Source: Marinifilum sp. D714 (lineage in GTDB: Bacteria; Bacteroidota; Bacteroidia; Bacteroidales; Marinifilaceae). From it: DNA of 64,000 nucleotides. Location: contig NZ_JALPNU010000008.1 in assembly GCF_030851345.1 (NCBI RefSeq), positions 111,783-175,782 of the forward strand. The letters run 5' to 3'. Shown here piece by piece: positions 28,867 through 37,667 of the stretch. The notes beneath the pieces were generated by a model, which did not search any database, was not told where the DNA came from, and saw only the letters and a program-made list of their open reading frames with translations. Each line of letters opens with the position of its first letter. The first letter of the stretch is position 1. A program made the position numbers and the translations under genes.

Positions 28867-30576
28867 TTATTCTGCTGGCTTATAAAATTCCACAATCGAA
28901 TTCAGCATTTCCTCTGTTTCCGATGCATTTTCTCCAAGCAAGTATGCAATCTTCTGAACTGTTTCCAGATTTTTCCTATTTACAGTTTTTGCCCTGTTTA
29001 CAACCTCTTCCCTTTGAATATACGGTTGCGACATATCTCTAACAATTGCCCCAACAATCTTATTTTTATGGATACTGAATATGCTTACATGCAGCATTTT
29101 GTTCTCATGCTTTATATCACGTTCCAAATTATCAACTCCTGTTGTTAAGGCTGATGCAAACAGTTTATGAAATGGAATTATCTTTTTCAGATCAGCATCT
29201 ACCAATCCAGGTATAGTTTGATAAACTTCTTCAATCTCTTCGCCTAATATTCCTGCAAAACTTTGATTGGCCTCAATAATTTTCAACTCATCGTTTACAA
29301 TTACAACACCCGATGGAATTTTACGTAGCAAAGCAGAAGATTTATCCTGTGCAATTTTCCTCATATATGATACGCACATATTTGGTTCTGAACGATCCTC
29401 CAGGTAAGCCTCTGCAAACTCTCTACATGAGTTGTATCCACAGCCTCCACAATTGATCTCATCTTTATCAGAATACTTCCCAATCATGGTTAGAGCTTCT
29501 TTTATACTATTTTCGGAATGTTCATATTTTGGAATCGGCGAAATTGAATCAAAGTTTCGCTGAATGGAAAAATCAGCATTCAAAACAGCTGGCTTATCCG
29601 AGTCCAATTTATTGATTACCTCTAAACGTTTAATTGCTGTAGAATATTTTTTTTCAGCACCAGGTCCATTTACACAACCTCCCTCACAAGCCAACAACTC
29701 CAAAAACAGTTTGTTGGTTTTGCCATATTTATTTAAATCGCTTAAAACATTTTTAATGTTTCCTATGCCAGAGAAGGTCATGTAAACCGCATCGGTAGCG
29801 CTAACATTTTCTTTTATCCCCATGATCATACCTCCATCAATTGGATATAAAATACCACGTCCGGCTTTGCCTGGCATAAAACTATTATTAGCCTTATCTT
29901 CAGGAAATAAATATGGATCCAGATTCTCCTCCTCAAACCAATTCTTCAAATCAGTAAAAGTTAAGGATGCATCCAATAGTTGAGGAAATTCATCACTCTC
30001 TGCTTTCTTGGCTATACATGGTCCTATGAAAACAACCTTCGAATCGGGAGATTTTTCCTTTAAGTACTTGGCATGAGTTAACAAGGGAGACAAAAATGGA
30101 GTAATATTATCTTTAAATTCCGGATAATGTTTACAAATCATTTCAACTACTGAAGGGCAAGCAGATGAAATGTAAACACCATTCTCACCTCCATCAACAT
30201 AACTAGCTACATGCTTTGAAACCTCCTGTGCCCCTAATGCCGTTTCCGAAACTTCTGCAAATCCTAGTTCTTTCAATGATGAAATAAACTGATCATCCTT
30301 TAGGTTAGGAAATTCGGTTACAAAAGAAGGTGCTATTGAAACAATGATATGATCTCCTCGATTAATCATTGCCTTTACTCGCTTCACATCGTCGCGTACT
30401 TTTTTTGCATTTACTGGGCATATTTGCGTACACGTACCACAATAAATACAATCGTTATGAAGAATTTGGGCTGAATTGTTCACCACCTTAATTGCCTTTA
30501 AGGTGCATTCACGTATGCACTTGTAGCAATCCTGACAATCGTTCTGTTCTGTATAAACTGGCTTTAAAACATCCAT
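28867..30576 (-). CDS. Sensory [FeFe]-hydrogenase-like iron-sulfur PAS protein (copy 1, motifs intact)
   Basis: First gene of the operon and the better candidate for a real H2 sensor. It has two complete ferredoxin clusters (C14, C17, C20, C24 and C43, C46, C49, C53) and a hydrogenase domain with the three H-cluster motifs in the form used by sensory enzymes: SSACPSVV (C140), IGPCIAKKAE (C187) and LACEGGCVNGPG (C297, C301). A CGGCGYNSCREF iron-sulfur domain (C376, C379, C384, C401) and a PAS domain (about 415-530) follow. It lacks the GGGQP ending of catalytic enzymes and lacks maturase genes nearby. Linkage to SpoIIE phosphatases matches what is described for group C hydrogenases. Confidence 0.87.
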   Translation of the reverse strand: MDVLKPVYTEQNDCQDCYKCIRECTLKAIKVVNNSAQILHNDCIYCGTCTQICPVNAKKVRDDVKRVKAMINRGDHIIVSIAPSFVTEFPNLKDDQFISSLKELGFAEVSETALGAQEVSKHVASYVDGGENGVYISSACPSVVEMICKHYPEFKDNITPFLSPLLTHAKYLKEKSPDSKVVFIGPCIAKKAESDEFPQLLDASLTFTDLKNWFEEENLDPYLFPEDKANNSFMPGKAGRGILYPIDGGMIMGIKENVSATDAVYMTFSGIGNIKNVLSDLNKYGKTNKLFLELLACEGGCVNGPGAEKKYSTAIKRLEVINKLDSDKPAVLNADFSIQRNFDSISPIPKYEHSENSIKEALTMIGKYSDKDEINCGGCGYNSCREFAEAYLEDRSEPNMCVSYMRKIAQDKSSALLRKIPSGVVIVNDELKIIEANQSFAGILGEEIEEVYQTIPGLVDADLKKIIPFHKLFASALTTGVDNLERDIKHENKMLHVSIFSIHKNKIVGAIVRDMSQPYIQREEVVNRAKTVNRKNLETVQKIAYLLGENASETEEMLNSIVEFYKPAE

Positions 30577-30985
30577 AAGATATAATTGAAATCACGTATC
30601 TCATTTAGCTTCTGCAAAGTTCAATATTTATGTTACCGATTGATCGAAACACTATCTGTTTGGGAACACATCTAAACTATTCATACTAGTTTTAAATAAG
30701 GGAATTCACAAAGATTATATCACTCCTTATTTTTATCAGAATCTTATTCTAAATAGAGCTATATTTTCATATAAAATTGAGTCGTTTGCGGACATTGATT
30801 GTTCACAGGCGAACAACTCTACAAAACTTCTTAAGAGCTACAATTTTATTAATTGGCTTATAACTTGTCACTTCTATTCTTCGGCTTGGTATTTGATAAA
30901 TCAGTAAGATATAAATTGTGATATTCAATCACTTATCGCATTTTAAATCAAACCTAAAAGACTAATATCAAACAATAATAATCAA
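30577..30985. other. Intergenic region between divergent hydrogenase-sensor operon and PQQ-like gene
   Basis: 409 bp without a gene. It must contain the promoters for both directions. I see no exact TAnnTTTG at the right distance from either start codon and no strong hairpin. Confidence 0.4.
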
Positions 30986-32212
30986 ATGAAAAAGACGAAT
31001 CTATTATTTACCATTTGCGCACTACTGTTTTCTGCGCTACTAAATCATGCACACTCTCAAGAAGTTTCAAATCAGGAATGGAATCAATTTAGAGGTGCAA
31101 ACAGAAGTGGTTCTGCCGACAATGTTGAACTTACAAGTTTTACCGACAAGGAGCCCAAACTGGTTTGGAAGAAAAAACTTGGCGATGGTTTCTCAGAACT
31201 AACCATTTCCGGAGGCAATATCTACACCATGATTAGCGAAAGAAAGGACAGCATTACTGGTGATGAGTTTATTGCGGCATTCGATGAAAAAACAGGTGAT
31301 GAAGTATGGAGAACTAAAGTTGACAACATGTTCTTCGATACTTTTGGCGATGGACCAAGATCTACTCCTGCAATTGGAGAGAAGAATGTTTACAGTCTAA
31401 GCAGCTATGGAAAACTAAGTGCCAATTCGAAAAAAGATGGTAAAACACTTTGGCAAGTAGATTTCATGAAAGAATATGGAAGTAAAATTCCACGTTGGGG
31501 ATTTAGCTCATCGCCGGTAATTGTAGGAAACAATGTAATTGTTGAAGTAGGTGGTACCGATTCAAGAGCATTTATGGCTTTCGATAAAAAAACAGGTAAA
31601 GAGGTATGGAAAAAAGGAGAAGGAATAGCAACCTACAACTCACCTGTGCATGGTAAAATTAACGATAAGGAATGCATTATTTTTGCCAATGGCAGAAAAG
31701 TATACTCTCTTACAACTGCAGGCGATACTCTTTGGACATACAACTCTCCTATTAGCAATCCTACAGGAATGCCAATTGTGTTTGATGGCAACAAGATATT
31801 TATTTCGGCCGTTAGAAATCCTGGTTTTATTGTTCTTGAAGTGAACAACAATAAAGCAAAGGAAATATCGCGCGGTACCAGTATGAAAAATGACTACAGC
31901 TCATCTATTTATCACGATGGCTATGTATATGGTTTCCATGTAGCAGCTCTTCAATGCATCTCGGTTAAAACCGGTGAGAAAAAGTGGACCAAGAGAGGTT
32001 ATGGTAAAGGCAGTTTAATTCGTATTGGAAATCAGCTATTGGTTCTTTCAGACAAAGGCAAACTAATACAGGTAAAAGCTACTCCTGAAGCCTATACCGA
32101 ATTGGGCAACATTCAAGCTATTAATGGAAAATCGTGGACTGCACCTTCTTTTGCCAATGGAAAAATCTATTTACGAAATCTAACTGAAATGGCTTGTTAC
32201 GAATTGAAATAA
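30986..32212 (+). CDS. Exported PQQ-like beta-propeller protein
   Basis: A 408-residue protein with signal peptide (1-24, ending HAHSQ), then repeated propeller blades of the pyrrolo-quinoline-quinone type such as AFDEKTGDEVWRT, AFDKKTGKEVWKK and SVKTGEKKWTK. It has no dehydrogenase active-site cysteines and no lipobox, so it looks like a non-catalytic periplasmic or outer-membrane propeller. It is followed 53 bp later by a LolA-like gene on the same strand, probably co-transcribed. The specific role is unknown. Confidence 0.8.
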   Translation: MKKTNLLFTICALLFSALLNHAHSQEVSNQEWNQFRGANRSGSADNVELTSFTDKEPKLVWKKKLGDGFSELTISGGNIYTMISERKDSITGDEFIAAFDEKTGDEVWRTKVDNMFFDTFGDGPRSTPAIGEKNVYSLSSYGKLSANSKKDGKTLWQVDFMKEYGSKIPRWGFSSSPVIVGNNVIVEVGGTDSRAFMAFDKKTGKEVWKKGEGIATYNSPVHGKINDKECIIFANGRKVYSLTTAGDTLWTYNSPISNPTGMPIVFDGNKIFISAVRNPGFIVLEVNNNKAKEISRGTSMKNDYSSSIYHDGYVYGFHVAALQCISVKTGEKKWTKRGYGKGSLIRIGNQLLVLSDKGKLIQVKATPEAYTELGNIQAINGKSWTAPSFANGKIYLRNLTEMACYELK

Positions 32213-32265
32213 TTCAGAAATTGAGTCTATCAAATCAAAAAAAATAATCAATAAAACATACCCAC

Positions 32266-33471
32266 ATGAAACTAAAAAAACTACAAGCATTCTTCCTCTT
32301 TGCTTTGTTTTTAACGCCAGGCATTCTTGTAGCTCAAACTGCTGAAGAAATTATAGCCAAGCATATTGAAGCACACGGAGGAGCAGAAAAATGGGAAAAG
32401 ATAGAAGCCCTAAAAATAAAAGGTCGTTTTACCGCTTTTAGCCTCGAAAAGGACTTTACCAGCTACAAAACAAAATGTGGAGCCTATTATTCGGATTTGT
32501 ATTTAGGCGAGCAGCATGTTTTCGAAGGATTTAATGGGAAATGTGGTTGGACCATCGATCCTTGGCAAGAGATTGAATACGCAAGAAACATCAATTCAAG
32601 CGAAACCAATGTTTTCAAACAAAAGGCTGAATTCTTTACTCCTTTTTTAAACTACAAAAAGAAAGGTCATAAGGTTGAATATCTAGGAAAAGACAATGTT
32701 GATGGCGAAGAAATGTTTGTGCTGAAACTTACACGTGAAGATGGCAAATCGGAAAAATGGTACCTGAACACCAAAACCTATTTGGAGTATAAGTGTGAAG
32801 CACCTTGGGTTGATTTTGCACAACCTGTGCCAGCCGAAATGTATTTCGATGACTTTAGAGAGGTTGATGGCATCATTGTTCCTTTCTTTATAGAACGCAC
32901 CTTTTGGCAACGCGATCGCATCACTCAGATTGAAAGTATAGAACTCAATCCTAAAATCGATAAATCTTTATTTGCAATGCCTAAACGCAAAGAGATTTCG
33001 AAACTGGCTTTTATGGAAGGCGACTGGGATGTAAAACTTGAGTTTATGGGACGACGTGGCACCTATCGAGAAAGAGGAACTACCCAATCTTGCATTAAAT
33101 TTGCTTCTACCAATATGCTGCAAGAGCAAATTAGCTACGAAAATGGATTCCCAAACAACCTAAGCATCAACTTTACCTACGATGCTGGAACTAAGAAATA
33201 CAGAATCGCTGCATTCAACGATTTTACTTCAACTTTCGACATGTTCCAGGGAGAATTAAAAGACAATATTTTAGTAATGGAAGATACGCATGTTAGCTAC
33301 TCCGATAAACCAAATGCTGCAAGAATGTGCCGTCAATTTACCTACACAAAAATTGACAACAACCAATTTACCGTAGAAAACAAAGTATCAACCGACGAAG
33401 GAAAAACCTGGAAACCACAGGCCAGATTAACCTACACAAGAAAAGTTGAAGATTCTTTAAGCAAGAAATAA
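32266..33471 (+). CDS. Exported LolA-like protein with C-terminal DUF1579-like domain
   Basis: Signal peptide (1-23, ending LVAQT). Residues about 24-235 resemble outer-membrane lipoprotein-sorting (LolA/LolB-like) proteins: AEEIIAKHIEAHGGAEKWEK start, then KWYLNTKTYLEYK and an LNPKIDKSLFAMP end. Residues about 245-395 (FMEGDWDV start) resemble DUF1579, a lipocalin-like fold. Such proteins are often thought to bind lipid or hydrophobic ligands, but the fusion's role is unknown. It is followed by a terminator. Confidence 0.65.
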   Translation: MKLKKLQAFFLFALFLTPGILVAQTAEEIIAKHIEAHGGAEKWEKIEALKIKGRFTAFSLEKDFTSYKTKCGAYYSDLYLGEQHVFEGFNGKCGWTIDPWQEIEYARNINSSETNVFKQKAEFFTPFLNYKKKGHKVEYLGKDNVDGEEMFVLKLTREDGKSEKWYLNTKTYLEYKCEAPWVDFAQPVPAEMYFDDFREVDGIIVPFFIERTFWQRDRITQIESIELNPKIDKSLFAMPKRKEISKLAFMEGDWDVKLEFMGRRGTYRERGTTQSCIKFASTNMLQEQISYENGFPNNLSINFTYDAGTKKYRIAAFNDFTSTFDMFQGELKDNILVMEDTHVSYSDKPNAARMCRQFTYTKIDNNQFTVENKVSTDEGKTWKPQARLTYTRKVEDSLSKK

Positions 33472-33491
33472 ATACGGATGAACCTTTATGA

Positions 33492-33528
33492 AATCCTCAT
33501 TCTTTTCGGAGTTTGAGGATTTTTTTTA
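33492..33528 (+). terminator. Intrinsic terminator after the LolA-like gene
   Basis: AATCCTCA at 33492-33499 pairs with TGAGGATT at 33514-33521, followed by a T-run to 33527. It lies 20 bp after the stop codon. Confidence 0.85.
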
Positions 33529-33533
33529 CAAAA

Positions 33534-33564
33534 GAAAAACCCCGAGTTACCAAGTCGGGGTTTG
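33534..33564 (-). terminator. Intrinsic terminator for the minus-strand gene at 33623
   Basis: AACCCCGA at 33538-33545 pairs with TCGGGGTT at about 33555-33562. On the minus strand the stem is followed by TTTTC and more T-rich sequence. Two terminators back to back thus separate the convergent genes. Confidence 0.75.
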
Positions 33565-33622
33565 GATTCAACACCAATCAACCATGACCAAAATGCTGAA
33601 CCACAGAGCTTCATCCTATAAG

Positions 33623-34339
33623 CTATTCATTGTTTTGTTCCTCAGCAAGCACTTCTTCGGTAGTTTCTTCCTTTTTGCCATTAGCTGTAACAGGAAATTT
33701 AAACCACTTTAGCATCTCATCGTTACCTTCGTAAATATATTTTGCAGCTTTTACATATTTTGCCAGGCTTTCGTACAAAACATTTAAAGTTTCAATACGT
33801 TGTTCTGTTGCTCTGCCACGCTCAACCATACATTTGGTTTGCGCATCCATTAAGGCCTTTAAATTATTCTTTCGTTCATCAATTTTGGTAAACATATCTT
33901 CAGTCCAAGCCGTTTTCATTAACTCCTCTTTATGTAAGTTTACCATGAATTGGAAGTCCGAATAAAACATATACATGTTTTTAGCAGATTTACGTGCATC
34001 CAAGTAATCATTAAAGCCAAACTGATTCCAAATGTTCTTATCATTCGGAAATACCAGTTCAATATCAAACTTGCAGCGCTGATAAAGCTTAGCACACTCA
34101 TCTACCTCCTTATTAATATTGTCGGTAGATTTTGCCTGAATATCAATATGAACCTTATCAGAAGGAATACTACTTGCAGCATTATACTGATCTTTTACTT
34201 GCTGCAGAGATTCTGACTTAAAGTAAGTTGAGAAGGATTCAAATTTTGAGTGTTCTTGTTCAAGTATACTTATGATTTGACTTGAAAAACTAACAAAAAC
34301 AGCATCGGAACAGTTGTAAAGTCTTGTAGTACTAGTCAT
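33623..34339 (-). CDS. Uncharacterised helical protein (possibly DUF6261 family)
   Basis: A 238-residue soluble, largely helical protein with no signal peptide or membrane segment. I do not recognise a catalytic motif. The overall style (MTSTTRLYNC start, long helices, Lys/Glu-rich tail TEEVLAEEQNNE) recalls DUF6261 proteins that are common, often in several copies, in Bacteroidota. It borders a 1-kb gene-poor stretch and the remains of a coiled-coil gene. Its function is unknown. Confidence 0.6.
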   Translation of the reverse strand: MTSTTRLYNCSDAVFVSFSSQIISILEQEHSKFESFSTYFKSESLQQVKDQYNAASSIPSDKVHIDIQAKSTDNINKEVDECAKLYQRCKFDIELVFPNDKNIWNQFGFNDYLDARKSAKNMYMFYSDFQFMVNLHKEELMKTAWTEDMFTKIDERKNNLKALMDAQTKCMVERGRATEQRIETLNVLYESLAKYVKAAKYIYEGNDEMLKWFKFPVTANGKKEETTEEVLAEEQNNE

Positions 34340-34761
34340 GTTATAATATTATTTAAGTAAGTTTTATTTGCAGTATGAATTTAAACACTAAATTTATTAT
34401 GTCCAAATAATTTTTTAATTATTTTTTAACATCGATACTTTTTTCGCAATCTATTAAAATCTCTTTTTAATTGATTTACTAATATTTTACAACCATTAGC
34501 CCATAAATACAGACATTTTACAATTGCATATCAAAAACAAAATAAATCTATATTATAATTACTATTCACATGAATTATTTATTATTTTTTCACACCTATA
34601 GTTAAACTTTAAAGAAATTTCAAAATGATTTACATTATATATCTCATGATTTTTAAGGTGCGTATGAATTTTCTATGCCATAACTAAACTATTGCCTCAA
34701 ACCTTTTATACTTCACTGCCGTGATATTCCTTCGTGTAGGTCTCTTATAAATACCACTTAG

Positions 34762-35055
34762 TCAATGATTGAAACATTCTCCTAATAGTTTAAAACGCTC
34801 CACCTCTATATTGCCTCGCTCCACCTTCCTGTTGATCTTTTGTTGTATCGTGTTATGATATTCTACTACTAGGCTGTTCACTGGCTTCAACATATTATAA
34901 TCTTCCACCAATCGGTTGTAATTCTTTAATTAGATATTGCCTTATTCCATCAGCGTGTTATAATTTTTGTGTATTAGGTTGTTGTTTTCCACTGCTCGGT
35001 TGTAATTTTCCACCACTCGGTTACAATCTTCCACTGCTCGGTTGAAGTTTTCCAT
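34762..35055 (-). pseudogene. Decayed heptad-repeat (coiled-coil) gene with two nonsense codons
   Basis: The minus strand from the ATG at 35055 to the TGA at 34762 is 98 codons in one frame, made of about 14 units of 21 bp. Each unit encodes seven residues with Asn (AAC or AAT) at the same position in nearly every unit, for example NRAVEDC, NRVVENY, NRAVENN, NRLVEDY and NIEVERF. Two in-frame TAA codons interrupt it, at 34942-34944 (codon 38) and 34930-34932 (codon 42). Comparison with sister units suggests they arose from CAA (Gln) and GAA (Glu) by single changes. No frameshift is needed. It reads as a recently broken coiled-coil protein. Confidence 0.6.
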
Positions 35056-35285
35056 TGGGGCTACTTAGTTTTTATTTTGATTAACTTCGCAAAATACTAA
35101 CACTGATTTGCAACATATTAGACATAATCAACAAAAGCATTTCCAAATATTAAATTATAAAGCGCAAATATGCCAACACAACAATGCCAATAAATAAACT
35201 ACGATACAAACATCTTATTATCACATAGAGAAAAAATTTTATTAAATAACATTTCTTCAACCATGATGTATCTATCTTAATTTAG

Positions 35286-35293
35286 TAGATTTG
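35286..35293 (+). promoter_or_regulatory. -7 element of the OLD-like/SLATT operon
   Basis: TAGATTTG matches TAnnTTTG exactly; transcription would start near 35300, 46 nt before the ATG. No clear -33 element was seen. Confidence 0.45.
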
Positions 35294-35345
35294 AATATTG
35301 TTTAACCCAATTCTTAAATATTAACCATAACCCCTCTAACCAACA

Positions 35346-36992
35346 ATGAAATTAAAAGGCTTTGGAATTAGCAATTACAGAAGTTTTGATGAAGAAGGAA
35401 TTATATTAGAAGATCTTAAAAAGATTAACATTATAATTGAAAAAAACAACTGTGGAAAGTCTAACATTCTTCGATTTCTACACACATTAAACTCTAATAT
35501 TAAAGATTTTAGAAATTTCCCAAACGACATTCAAAATCAACACCGTAGAAATGGTACTCCTTCAAAAATTATAATTAAACTCAAAGGAAGTGAACTTATC
35601 GTTCAACAAGATAACCTGCGTAGATTTAGAGATTGGAACTACAATGTTTTTCTGAATAAATCATGGAATCTATACTACGATCTTTTATCACAGGAAGTAA
35701 ACTTACCCGAAGATTTTGAAAATTTAAGTAACAACCAATTAATTTCATTTCAGGGCAGATATTCGAGTGCTCCAACAGAAGACTTAAAAAAAGCGGTGAT
35801 TGAAAATTGGTCCAATAAAATTAAGTCCATTATCAAGCTTGATTTTAGCGACTTAATATACATACCTCACTTAAGAGTTATACAAGAGGGTCATTCATTT
35901 GGGGATTCAAATTCGTCCATTAATGGATCAAATATCATTAGCAAAATGTTTGCAATGCAGAATCCTGAAATTGGTCACGAGAAGTCAAGAGATAAGTTTA
36001 ACCTCATACAAAATTTCGTAAGAGAATTAATTAACAACCCCGAATTAAAAATAGAAATCCCATATACACAAAAAGAAATTGTTCTCACCATAGATGGTGT
36101 ACGACAACCATTAGATGCTTTCGGCACGGGAATACATCAATTAGTTATCTTATGCAGTGCTTTAGTTATTCACGAAAACTCTATTGTATGCATAGAAGAA
36201 CCAGAAATACATCTACATCCTGAGTTACAACGGAAATTTTTAAATTTCCTTCATAAAACAAAGAATACCTATTTTATAACCACCCATTCAAATACATTTT
36301 TAAATTCAAATAATAACACATCCATCTACCATGTTAAAAATGATGGGCTAAAATCTACAATACAATTAGCTACTAGAAACGACACCACATTTTCAATATT
36401 AAATGACTTAGGCTACAAATCAAGCGACATTCTGCAAACTAATGGTGTTGTTTGGGTTGAAGGTCCAAGCGATAGAACATATCTCCTTCAATGGCTAAAA
36501 ATCCTTACCCCTGAACTGATAGAAGGAATACATTTCTCAATAATGTTTTATGGAGGAAGGCTTCTATCCCACCTTTCGTTCGAAAAAGAAAAAGTTATTT
36601 CAGATTTAATCCCTCTTCTAAAGTTAAATCAAAATGCGTTCGTGTTAATGGATAGAGATGGATTTACTAGTAAAGCAAAATTAGCCCAAACCAAACAAAG
36701 AGTTAAGGCAGAAATAGGAGAAAGAAATTATTGGGTTACTAAAGGTCGAGAAATAGAAAACTACCTAACAAAAAAATCACTACAAGGTTGGTTAAATCTT
36801 GACAACATAACAATTGATGAAAATACAAAACTTGAAAATCTTGTGCCTAAAAGTGCAAAAATCAAATACAACACATCTAAAAGCACTTATGCCAAACAAA
36901 TTGCGGAACATATCACTATAGACGATCTCGAAATTCTTGACCTGAAAACCAAACTTAATCAATTAATCAAAACTATAACATCTTGGAATTAA
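35346..36992 (+). CDS. OLD-like AAA ATPase with C-terminal TOPRIM nuclease domain (putative defence)
   Basis: ATPase-nuclease of the overcoming-lysogenization-defect type. The ATPase part (1-345) has a Walker A region EKNNCGKSN (32-40), in which the usual first Gly is Glu32, a signature-like FGTGIHQL (259-266), Walker B VCIEEPEIHLHP (281-292) and the H-loop TTHSN (His314). The TOPRIM part (about 360-548) has VEGPSDRTY (Glu372, Asp376), LMDRDG (Asp436, Asp438) and the REIENY block (469-474), so a metal-dependent nuclease is plausible. Length 548 fits the GajA/OLD group. The next gene, a SLATT membrane protein, overlaps its 3' end by 10 bp. Confidence 0.85.
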   Translation: MKLKGFGISNYRSFDEEGIILEDLKKINIIIEKNNCGKSNILRFLHTLNSNIKDFRNFPNDIQNQHRRNGTPSKIIIKLKGSELIVQQDNLRRFRDWNYNVFLNKSWNLYYDLLSQEVNLPEDFENLSNNQLISFQGRYSSAPTEDLKKAVIENWSNKIKSIIKLDFSDLIYIPHLRVIQEGHSFGDSNSSINGSNIISKMFAMQNPEIGHEKSRDKFNLIQNFVRELINNPELKIEIPYTQKEIVLTIDGVRQPLDAFGTGIHQLVILCSALVIHENSIVCIEEPEIHLHPELQRKFLNFLHKTKNTYFITTHSNTFLNSNNNTSIYHVKNDGLKSTIQLATRNDTTFSILNDLGYKSSDILQTNGVVWVEGPSDRTYLLQWLKILTPELIEGIHFSIMFYGGRLLSHLSFEKEKVISDLIPLLKLNQNAFVLMDRDGFTSKAKLAQTKQRVKAEIGERNYWVTKGREIENYLTKKSLQGWLNLDNITIDENTKLENLVPKSAKIKYNTSKSTYAKQIAEHITIDDLEILDLKTKLNQLIKTITSWN

Positions 36993-37654
36993 ACGACACT
37001 AAAATAAGCTTCAAAAAACCTAAAGGGAAATCTCATTTAGACAAAGATTTCCTTGAAGAATTAAAGCATAAAATATGGTCGACTAGAGGAAGTCGATTTC
37101 AAGCTGCAGATCGCCTAAATGCAAAAAACAAGTATTCACTACTTAGCACTAGTTTCCTATCTGCTTATTTAATCATATTTGGTTTGCTCTCTGTTTACGA
37201 CCTCTACAACACCTCCGAGGTTTCAGATAATATCATTCCATTTACAATCACTTCTCTTTCAATCTTTTTACTAATATTCACACTATTTGAAAATTCAAAG
37301 AATTACACAAAAAGAGCCATCGATTATCACAACTGCGCTCTCGAGTTAGCTAGATTATATAACGAACTTCAATGTTTTAAGTCGTATAATGCAGATTGCC
37401 TTAAAGAAGATAGAAAATCATTCTCACTGGACATTCAAAATCGATATCAAAGTATACTTGAACAATATGACAATCACCTTCAAATAGACAATAAGATTTT
37501 TAAATTACAACACCTAGATTATTACGACCATATAAAATGGCACAATGTTGTATACATTAGAATGTCATATTTTATTCAAACATATTTTTGGTATATAGTT
37601 TCAATATTTACTCCTGGGATCTTTCTCGTTTATATTCTGCTAAAATTAAACTAA
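36983..37654 (+). CDS. SLATT-family membrane effector (SLATT_5-like)
   Basis: A 223-residue membrane protein matching the SLATT (SMODS and SLOG-associating 2TM effector) pattern, closest to the SLATT_5 group. It has an N-terminal helix ending KIWSTRGSRFQAADRLNAKN (31-50), TM1 about 52-72, TM2 about 84-103, then ENSKNYTKRAIDYHNCALE and LARLYNEL. A further hydrophobic segment lies near residues 190-220. SLATT proteins are proposed pore-forming effectors in nucleotide-based immunity. The only usable start is TTG at 36983, inside the end of the ATPase gene, so translation is probably coupled. No in-frame ATG exists before TM1. Confidence 0.82.
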   Translation: MELNDTKISFKKPKGKSHLDKDFLEELKHKIWSTRGSRFQAADRLNAKNKYSLLSTSFLSAYLIIFGLLSVYDLYNTSEVSDNIIPFTITSLSIFLLIFTLFENSKNYTKRAIDYHNCALELARLYNELQCFKSYNADCLKEDRKSFSLDIQNRYQSILEQYDNHLQIDNKIFKLQHLDYYDHIKWHNVVYIRMSYFIQTYFWYIVSIFTPGIFLVYILLKLN

Positions 37655-37667
37655 GCACTCTTAAACT

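Larger units (their letters stand above)
34340..35345. other. Gene-poor 1-kb accessory region
   Basis: Strongly AT-rich non-coding DNA (especially 34340-34660 and 35060-35345). The only structures I can support are the degenerate 21-bp repeat/pseudogene at 34762-35055 and the promoter of the OLD/SLATT operon. No tRNA, attachment site or IS end was recognised. Confidence 0.5.

Noticed and set aside
24300..30576. Energy-conserving or electron-bifurcating [FeFe] hydrogenase
   Set aside because: There is a NuoE-like protein but no NuoF-like flavoprotein and no maturase genes nearby. PAS domains and SpoIIE phosphatases point to sensing.
34762..35055. CRISPR array
   Set aside because: The 21-bp units are contiguous and degenerate with no spacers, and they keep a reading frame; this is a coding repeat.
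35346..37654. Gabija system
   Set aside because: The ATPase-TOPRIM protein is GajA-like, but the partner is a SLATT membrane protein; no UvrD-like GajB helicase is present.
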